Shown here: piece by piece, positions 57,999 through 64,000 of the stretch | Layout of the letters: every line of letters begins with the position of its first letter | Position numbering within the stretch: position 1 is the first letter of the stretch | Source of the DNA: an uncultured Fibrobacter sp. | Lineage (GTDB): Bacteria; Fibrobacterota; Fibrobacteria; Fibrobacterales; Fibrobacteraceae | Assembly (NCBI GenBank): GCA_934691725.1 | Contig: CAKUTF010000003.1 | Span: 62,001 to 126,000, forward strand | Length of the DNA stretch: 64,000 nucleotides | Reading direction: 5' to 3' | Translations under genes and position numbers: made by a program | The notes under the pieces: generated by a model | Databases searched by the model: none | Told to the model about the DNA's origin: nothing | What the model saw: the letters and a program-made list of their open reading frames with translations, nothing else

Positions 57999-60900
57999 AT
58001 GGCTTTACATTTAAAATTTGCGCTGAGCTTGGAAACCATTGCTGACGAGATGATTGACAAGGTGGCGGAAGAATGGACTTCTCCGTTCGACGCGCCGACC
58101 GTTATTTTTTCGGAATACAAGCTGGAGCAGTGGTTCCGCTTGCGTTGGCTAGAAAAGCGGGGCGTCCTTGCCAATCTGAACAGGAAGTCTATCGACAAGT
58201 TCTTGATGGAAATCTTGGTCGGGGATGATAAAAATATCAAGAAAATTTCGACCGATATGGTTCGGAATGTGATTATTGCGTATTTGCAGACTCTTGCATC
58301 GAAAGGAAAGGATGCTTTTGTGGATGAATTGAATGTCCGCGTGGCAAATTATCTTTTTGTAGAAAAAGACACGATTGATGAAATGCGTTTGTTTGATTTT
58401 GCAAATAAACTGGCAGGTCTTTTTTTGGAATATGAAACGAGTCGTCCGAGCGAATTCATCAAAAAGGCGAATGGGGCGTGGGAATCCGGCATTCTGGATT
58501 GCTGGAAACAGGGGAATCTGAAACCGTTCTTTGTCGATAGAAATGGTCGTGAAGCGGAAAATGAAGAATGGGAGCGAAAACTGTATTCGGCGATATTCCA
58601 TTCGCATGATGGCAGTGATTCTTTGCTGACGACGGTGTTTAAGAAAACAGACAGTGCCCGTACCTGTTTGACGCTTCCGTTCATGTATGAAGCAAGTAAA
58701 GTAAACGGAAAACCTGTTTTCCAGTATAAACCAAACCGTCCTGTCTTTATTCTAGGGTTATCAGGAATGGGACAGTTCTATCGCGTCGTTTTGCAGGAAT
58801 TTTCAAAAAACTGCGATGTGTATGCCTACATCCAAAACCCTTGCATGCAGTTTTGGGAAGATATCCCAAGCTATGCAAATTCAAAAGTGGACCTTACTCC
58901 CACGTTTAAAGCAGATGCGGATCCGGAAGAAGAAAAGGATGATGTCAGCGAATTTGAAAATAGTTTGCTCAAGGCTTGGGGGCGTGCGGGACGCGATAAC
59001 ATTCGGCTTTGGAGCATGGCAAATGATTATTGTGAAGGCTTCACCGACAAAGAGGTTTCCGCTTATGCCGAGGAAATGCAAAAACAGGACAAGGATTCTC
59101 TTCTTCATGAAATCCAATGGATGGTTGCGAATCGAACAAATAAATTTTCGGAAGGGTATCTTCCGCAAAAAAACGAAAAGGGAATTCCGTTTGGAGAACT
59201 GAAAGACAAGTCTCTTACGATTACAGCCGCACCGAATCGCATTCGGGAAGTGGAAGCGGTTCATTCTCAGATTTGCCAGTTACTAAATGCGGGAGCGGCC
59301 ATCCGCGATATACTTGTGGTTTGTCCAAATTTGGCGGATTATCGTTCTGCAATCTATCAGGTTTTTGATCAGTCGGAAAGCGGAACTGCGACAAATGTCG
59401 CCATGAAGTTTGTCATTGTGGATTCTGCGGCGAAGGCTTCTCTTGTCGGGGAAGCCTTGCAGGAATTGTTTGCCATAAAAAAGAAAGGCGCATTGAGTCG
59501 AACGGAATTCTTTGCTCTTGTTCGCAATCCCGTTGTACAAGAAGCTCGCGGAATTGCTTCCGACGATATTTCCGATTGGGAAGCTTGGATCAGTGGAATG
59601 AACATCTATCGTGATCATACGGCAGAAAGCAATGCCCAAAAGGATTGGCTGAAAGGTGTAAAGCGCTTGCTGCTGGCTCGTCTTACAAATTCCTGCGTCG
59701 CAAATGAATATCTGCCTTATGCGGATATGGAAAGTGCGGATAATGCAAAGCTGAACCGATTTATCGACGCGGTATATTCACTGGAAACTTGGCTTGATGA
59801 AACGGAAACTCCCGTTTTAAAAACGGATGCAGATTTTCTCAAAATGCATGAGTTTTTGAACGGTTGGCTTTCGATGCGGGATGTGCCGAGCGGTCTTGGC
59901 GGGGAAGCGATCATTTTTGAAAATGTCCAGAACGCTCTGGAAGGTCTAAAAAGCCAGTTGGCTGCGGGACTTTTTGAAATTTCCTGGAATATGGTGGGGC
60001 AAACATTGATGGAGGCGGCTCAAACTTCGGAATACAGCTGCGGCAGTCCATTGATTAATGGCATCACATTTATGAAGTTTGTGCCGAATAGAACGATTCC
60101 CATTAAACATTTGTTCTTTATGGGGGCGAATGCGAAGGATTTTCCGGGCGTAAAATCTTTTGACTCGTTAGATTTGCGCAAGTCTGTTGCTCGATGGCCT
60201 GGCGATGATACTGCGGTTGACAAAAACCGCTATGCGTTCCTTTGCCAGTTGATGAGTACCAGTGAAAGCTTCCACATTAGTTACTTAAGCATGTATTTGC
60301 CGAAGGATGAGGAACTTTATCCTTCGTCGATTGTAAACGATTTGCAGAATGCGTTGCAAGTGGCTTTGCCGGAAAACGAAAAGGCGGAAGATTACATTCC
60401 GAAAATAGAGCTGAAGATTGACGAAAACCGTCCGCGCTGTGAACTGTTTACGGCAAGGGAAAATCGGAATAAGGATACCCTTTCTGTTTTTCGTGAAGCG
60501 GAAGATAAAAAAGTAAAACCGATTTTTGTTCCGGAAAAAATGGAAAATCGGTTGCCGGCTCGGGTTTCTGTTTACCAAATTCGGGATTTCTTTAAAGATC
60601 CGTTTGAATTCCAGGTGAATCGCATCATGAAAATTGATGAGGTGGAAGAGGATCCTGAAAAGATCGCTATAGAGCCGATTGAACTCTCTGCTTTGGATAA
60701 AAGTGTTTGGCTTAAGGCGATGATTGCAGAAAAGTTGGGAATCCAGTTAGAAGAGACGGAAAAGCTAGACAAAAATCTGCTCCAGAAAAAAGGCGCTTTG
60801 CCACAAGGACCATTTGGCGATAAAATTTGGGAAGACTTGAATACGAGTGCTGACAAATTTGCAGAAAGAATCACGAGCGAATACCCTAAAGATTTTTGGA

Positions 60901-61502
60901 ATTTTACTTCGCACGAATTGGAGATCCAGATTGAAAAAGCGGATGGAGAAAAGACGACAACGTGGACGCTCAACGGAAATATTCGGCTTATGGCGATAAA
61001 CAGATTAGATGACAAACAGGTCGCGCTGGTTGACGTGAAAGAAGATTCAATCAGAAATGGAGCAACAGAATTTATCGCTAGCTACATTGCGGCTTTGGCG
61101 TTGCTTGCCACGGCAAAAGCAAAATCCGTCACGTTAGCTTTCTTTGACACCACGAAAGAACCAAAGAAAATTGAAGTTTGCCAGACAAAAGGCAAAGCCC
61201 AGGAACTCTTGAATTCCATCTATGATAAAATGTATGGGAAATTGAAAAATTGGAAGATTGTCCCGTTTAAACTGTACAAAGAAAAAATTTCTTCTTTGTC
61301 TGCATTGAAGGAAAAAGTCATAGAGAAAAAGGCTTGGAGCTTTTTCCCGGCGAAAAACTTATTCGATGTGTTAAAACCGGAAGTGTCGGGATTTTCAAAT
61401 GAAGAACTCGAAAAAGATGGATGGAATTCGGAAACTAGAAAAATGTTAGCGATGCTTCCTGAATTGGATAATTATATGAAGCCAAAGGAGAAAAAATCAT
61501 GA
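57999..61502 (+). CDS. recC: Exodeoxyribonuclease V, RecC (gamma) subunit
   Basis: 1167 residues. GGGAG precedes the ATG. The N-terminal part has the inactive-helicase pattern of RecC: TVIFSEYKLEQWFRLRWLEKR, VFILGLSGMGQFYRVVLQEF and VYAYIQNPCMQFWEDI, where NPC-x-x-x-W is a RecC hallmark. Further on are ITAAPNRIREVEAVHSQI, the segment KHLFFMGANAKDFPG, and the C-terminal nuclease-like domain with RLPARVSVYQIRDFFKDPFEFQVN. With RecB and usually RecD it forms the double-strand-end nuclease/helicase that recognises Chi and loads RecA. Its stop overlaps the recB start (ATGA). Length is near the E. coli protein (about 1120). Confidence 0.88.
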   Translation: MALHLKFALSLETIADEMIDKVAEEWTSPFDAPTVIFSEYKLEQWFRLRWLEKRGVLANLNRKSIDKFLMEILVGDDKNIKKISTDMVRNVIIAYLQTLASKGKDAFVDELNVRVANYLFVEKDTIDEMRLFDFANKLAGLFLEYETSRPSEFIKKANGAWESGILDCWKQGNLKPFFVDRNGREAENEEWERKLYSAIFHSHDGSDSLLTTVFKKTDSARTCLTLPFMYEASKVNGKPVFQYKPNRPVFILGLSGMGQFYRVVLQEFSKNCDVYAYIQNPCMQFWEDIPSYANSKVDLTPTFKADADPEEEKDDVSEFENSLLKAWGRAGRDNIRLWSMANDYCEGFTDKEVSAYAEEMQKQDKDSLLHEIQWMVANRTNKFSEGYLPQKNEKGIPFGELKDKSLTITAAPNRIREVEAVHSQICQLLNAGAAIRDILVVCPNLADYRSAIYQVFDQSESGTATNVAMKFVIVDSAAKASLVGEALQELFAIKKKGALSRTEFFALVRNPVVQEARGIASDDISDWEAWISGMNIYRDHTAESNAQKDWLKGVKRLLLARLTNSCVANEYLPYADMESADNAKLNRFIDAVYSLETWLDETETPVLKTDADFLKMHEFLNGWLSMRDVPSGLGGEAIIFENVQNALEGLKSQLAAGLFEISWNMVGQTLMEAAQTSEYSCGSPLINGITFMKFVPNRTIPIKHLFFMGANAKDFPGVKSFDSLDLRKSVARWPGDDTAVDKNRYAFLCQLMSTSESFHISYLSMYLPKDEELYPSSIVNDLQNALQVALPENEKAEDYIPKIELKIDENRPRCELFTARENRNKDTLSVFREAEDKKVKPIFVPEKMENRLPARVSVYQIRDFFKDPFEFQVNRIMKIDEVEEDPEKIAIEPIELSALDKSVWLKAMIAEKLGIQLEETEKLDKNLLQKKGALPQGPFGDKIWEDLNTSADKFAERITSEYPKDFWNFTSHELEIQIEKADGEKTTTWTLNGNIRLMAINRLDDKQVALVDVKEDSIRNGATEFIASYIAALALLATAKAKSVTLAFFDTTKEPKKIEVCQTKGKAQELLNSIYDKMYGKLKNWKIVPFKLYKEKISSLSALKEKVIEKKAWSFFPAKNLFDVLKPEVSGFSNEELEKDGWNSETRKMLAMLPELDNYMKPKEKKS

Positions 61503-64000
61503 TGGAACCGATTCCGTTTCAGATTGAAAAATTCCTGCTGAATCAAAATTACTGCATTGAAGCCTCTGCAGGAACGGGTAAAACTTACAACATCAAGAAA
61601 ATTGTCGCGGAATTGGTAAAATCTGAAGAAAAGATTTCGCTGTCTAAAATTTTACTGGTGACTTACACGGAAAAGGCTGCCGGTGAGTTGCGGGACCGCA
61701 TTCGTGCAGAATTGCAGGAACAGCTAGAAGCTAAAGATGAATTTAAAAAGCCTTTGCTGACGGGTGAAAAAAGAAAGCGGATAGAAAATGCACTTGCCGA
61801 AGTAGATAATGCGGCAATCGGAACGATTCATTCTTTTTGCCAAAAGACGCTCCATGATTTTGCGTATGAAGCGGGTATGCCTTTTGCGCTTTCAATGGCT
61901 AGCGATGATGCGATAGAAGATCTTGTCGATAGAAAGATTCGAGACGAATGGTCGGTCGAATTAAATGAGCTTGGAATTAACGCGTCTGTCATTCAAAAAC
62001 TGGTGGCCAATGGCGTAAAAAACTATGAAGAAGGGATGTCTTTTGTAAAGCCGATTTCAACGCTTGAAGATTGGATTCCGACAAATCCTGAATTTGAAGC
62101 AAATTGGAATGTTTTGAAAAAATACGCGGAGAAAAACGCCGTTTTCACCGCTATATATAAAGAAAAGAATAAAGAATTTCCCGTTCAAAAGATTATCGAT
62201 GAAATCCTTTCAAAAAAAAGTTCAGCGTTTAAGAATTGTGGCAAGGAGCCTGTCTCGGCGATTCCTGCGGAGTTGAACGACGCCGTACAATATTTTTTCA
62301 GCATCAAAGGTAAAGACATCTTCAAATTGGAAAAACCAGAAAACTGTGCCCAGTTTCAATTTGTGGAGGGTAAACTTCAAGATGTTTATACCGCTTTTCA
62401 AAAACAGAAGCTGGATAATAAGCAGATTTCCTTTGACGATATGATTGCGAAGGTTCGCGATGCGGTGGTAAAGGGCGAATATTCTGCGCTTTGCAAAAAG
62501 TTGCGCAGTACCTATAAGTATGCCATCATCGATGAATTTCAGGATACGAACCAGAATCAATGGGACATTTTCAAAACGGTATTCCTAGACAGTTCGTCAA
62601 ATCACATCATTGTTGTCGGTGACCCGAAACAGTCTATTTATTCGTTTCAAGGTGCGGATTTAAATGTCTATCTTCAGGCTAAGAACGAGATCATCGCTAA
62701 TGGCGGCATTTATGCCAAGCTCAATACGAATTTCCGCTCTACAGACGAAATGGTTCGTGCCTGTGGGAAAATATTCGTCGGTCAATTTTTCACAAGTTCG
62801 TTAAACCAGAACATTCAGTTTGAAGAATCCGATTCATCGGGTAAAGTAAAGCCTGTTCTTTTGAATGGTTTAGAAGTGAAACCGATCTATCTGGCAAGGA
62901 ATATATCTCCAGAATTTTTTGCAAAATATGCGGTTTCAAAAATTGCTGATTTTACAAAGATAGTGGTTGGAGCGGACGGGAAAAAACAGACCGCGTTACA
63001 GTATTATGACAAGGATCAAAAGAAATATCAAAATTTGAAACTGTCTAAAATTGCAGTCCTGGCTAGGACTCGCAGCGAAATGGAAAATATCGAAAAGGAA
63101 ATGACTTTTGCGGGAATTCCGTTTGTTCGCTATAAAGATTCAAATCTATTTAGAAGCCGCGAAGGGGCTCAATGGGTTACCTTGCTAAAGGCCTTAAATG
63201 CTCCTGATTTCGCCGGAAGAAATCGGGGCTTGCTCAATGCGGTTCTCGTTTCGGACTTTTTTCGATATAATCCTCAGAATGTGGAAAGTTCTGATTTTGA
63301 AAAACCGAATAATCCTGTCCTTAAGTATTTTGCAGCGTGGAAAAGCCTGTTGAAAGCTTATCGCTATGCGGAACTTCAGGAGCGTATCTATGCGGATACG
63401 CAGATTGACAAATTCCTTTGCGATTCATCAAAGTTGCAGCAACTTGCCAAAGTAAGGCAAATCGGGGCTTACATTTTTGACTATCTGTACAATAATCACG
63501 TGAGCTTAGAAGAAATCATTAAACATTTGGAAGGACTGTCTCTTGGCGCGGAAGATTCGGATGATGAAGATGGAAACTTGGTTGCTAGAGGAAGTGATTT
63601 TGATGCGGTTCAAGTGATGACGATCCATGCGTCCAAAGGATTGCAGTTCCCAATCGTTATTTCTGTGGCGGGTTTTAAGTCCGCATATCAAGAGCCGCAA
63701 TCCGCTTATGTGAGTCGAGACGGAGATGCTAAAGTCTTGGGCTTTGATACTCGTTCAAAGGAAAAAGACCTTGCTGTTATTTTGGATGAATGGCATCGTT
63801 TGTTCTATGTGGATTATACGCGTGCGGAATCGGTTTTGATATTACCGGTTTATAAAGATAAATGGGAAAAAGAGAGTGAACAGTATGGATTTTTGAGTCG
63901 AGCTTTGAATCGGGATGATCTTGGTGCTTTTGTAAATGAATCGGATTATTGGGAAAATCCAAAAAGTTCTTCCCGGTGGAAATCTCAAATAGCCGATTAT
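61499..64000 (+). CDS. recB: Exodeoxyribonuclease V, RecB (beta) subunit, 5' part
   Basis: 834 codons, open to the right edge and cut off there. It starts at ATG 61499 (overlapping the recC stop) or the next ATG at 61502, with AAGGAG upstream. UvrD-type superfamily 1 helicase motifs appear in order. These are the Walker A ASAGTGKT (about 22-29), TYTEKAAGELRDRI (motif Ia), TIHSFCQ (motif Ic), IIDEFQDTNQNQW (Walker B, about 342-354), VVGDPKQSIYSFQGAD (motif III) and MTIHASKGLQFPIV (motif V). FYVDYTRAESVL is motif VI. The C-terminal nuclease domain lies beyond the window. It is the 3'-5' motor and nuclease subunit of RecBCD. recD, if present, would follow. Confidence 0.92.
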   Translation, partial: MMEPIPFQIEKFLLNQNYCIEASAGTGKTYNIKKIVAELVKSEEKISLSKILLVTYTEKAAGELRDRIRAELQEQLEAKDEFKKPLLTGEKRKRIENALAEVDNAAIGTIHSFCQKTLHDFAYEAGMPFALSMASDDAIEDLVDRKIRDEWSVELNELGINASVIQKLVANGVKNYEEGMSFVKPISTLEDWIPTNPEFEANWNVLKKYAEKNAVFTAIYKEKNKEFPVQKIIDEILSKKSSAFKNCGKEPVSAIPAELNDAVQYFFSIKGKDIFKLEKPENCAQFQFVEGKLQDVYTAFQKQKLDNKQISFDDMIAKVRDAVVKGEYSALCKKLRSTYKYAIIDEFQDTNQNQWDIFKTVFLDSSSNHIIVVGDPKQSIYSFQGADLNVYLQAKNEIIANGGIYAKLNTNFRSTDEMVRACGKIFVGQFFTSSLNQNIQFEESDSSGKVKPVLLNGLEVKPIYLARNISPEFFAKYAVSKIADFTKIVVGADGKKQTALQYYDKDQKKYQNLKLSKIAVLARTRSEMENIEKEMTFAGIPFVRYKDSNLFRSREGAQWVTLLKALNAPDFAGRNRGLLNAVLVSDFFRYNPQNVESSDFEKPNNPVLKYFAAWKSLLKAYRYAELQERIYADTQIDKFLCDSSKLQQLAKVRQIGAYIFDYLYNNHVSLEEIIKHLEGLSLGAEDSDDEDGNLVARGSDFDAVQVMTIHASKGLQFPIVISVAGFKSAYQEPQSAYVSRDGDAKVLGFDTRSKEKDLAVILDEWHRLFYVDYTRAESVLILPVYKDKWEKESEQYGFLSRALNRDDLGAFVNESDYWENPKSSSRWKSQIADY

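Overview
The window looks like a chromosomal segment of a Fibrobacter-type (Fibrobacterota) anaerobic cellulolytic bacterium. Evidence from sequence: two GH5 and two GH8 glycoside hydrolases within 20 kb, two of them lipoproteins with Ser-rich linkers; secreted proteins ending in type IX/Por-like C-terminal sorting modules; a lipoprotein with a FISUMP-like domain (the family named after Fibrobacter succinogenes); LpxA, outer-membrane beta-barrels and lipoproteins (Gram-negative envelope); and an anaerobic class III ribonucleotide reductase. Species cannot be fixed from sequence alone. There is no rRNA, CRISPR array, prophage or insertion sequence.

Layout. 0-9.6 kb: truncated GT4 glycosyltransferase, DsbD-like thiol:disulfide reductant exporter, an ECF-like sigma factor followed by a secreted beta-propeller protein, a small lipoprotein and the CCA-adding enzyme, then a membrane GT2, LpxA and a GH5 lipoprotein. 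9.8-19.1 kb: a six-gene operon closed by a strong terminator: CBM-like secreted protein, three large related outer-membrane barrels, a lipoprotein, and a GH18-fold protein whose catalytic Glu is Gln. 19.6-26.8 kb: cellulase island (GH5 and GH8 on minus; CBM-like protein and GH8 lipoprotein on plus). 27-30 kb: nrdD-nrdG with a CRP/FNR-type palindrome and other inverted repeats upstream. 30-33.3 kb: IMPase, NSS-family transporter and LytTR regulator on minus. 33.4-38.7 kb: three secreted-protein genes on minus, namely a small Cys-containing protein, a 1205-residue subtilase, and a 424-residue protein matching the subtilase's N-terminal region without the protease. 38.9-46.3 kb: plus-strand operon with an outer-membrane protein, uvrC, dinB and four coupled envelope genes. 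46.3-50.3 kb: nnrD, ispD and a FISUMP lipoprotein on minus, a Gfo/Idh/MocA oxidoreductase on plus, and a prepilin peptidase. 50.3-57.1 kb: giant lipoprotein with PKD/Ig-like repeats, coupled DUF6941-like gene, phosphopantetheinyl transferase, small lipoprotein. 57.1-64 kb: tRNA-Val with a near-consensus promoter and terminator, an orphan gene, then recC and recB (running off the end).

How it fits together. The cellulases and CBM-like proteins would attack plant cell wall at the cell surface, and the barrel/lipoprotein/pseudo-chitinase operon is the best candidate for an undescribed surface binding or uptake apparatus. DsbD could supply reducing power to the periplasm for the many Cys-containing exported proteins. 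The genome is compact: at least five convergent gene pairs overlap at their 3' ends and many co-directional genes overlap by ATGA or TGATG. The tRNA-Val gene lacks an encoded CCA end, which fits with the CCA-adding enzyme in the same window. Two non-coding stretches (19.3-19.5 kb and 30.0-30.36 kb) carry pieces of the same dispersed mosaic repeat family.
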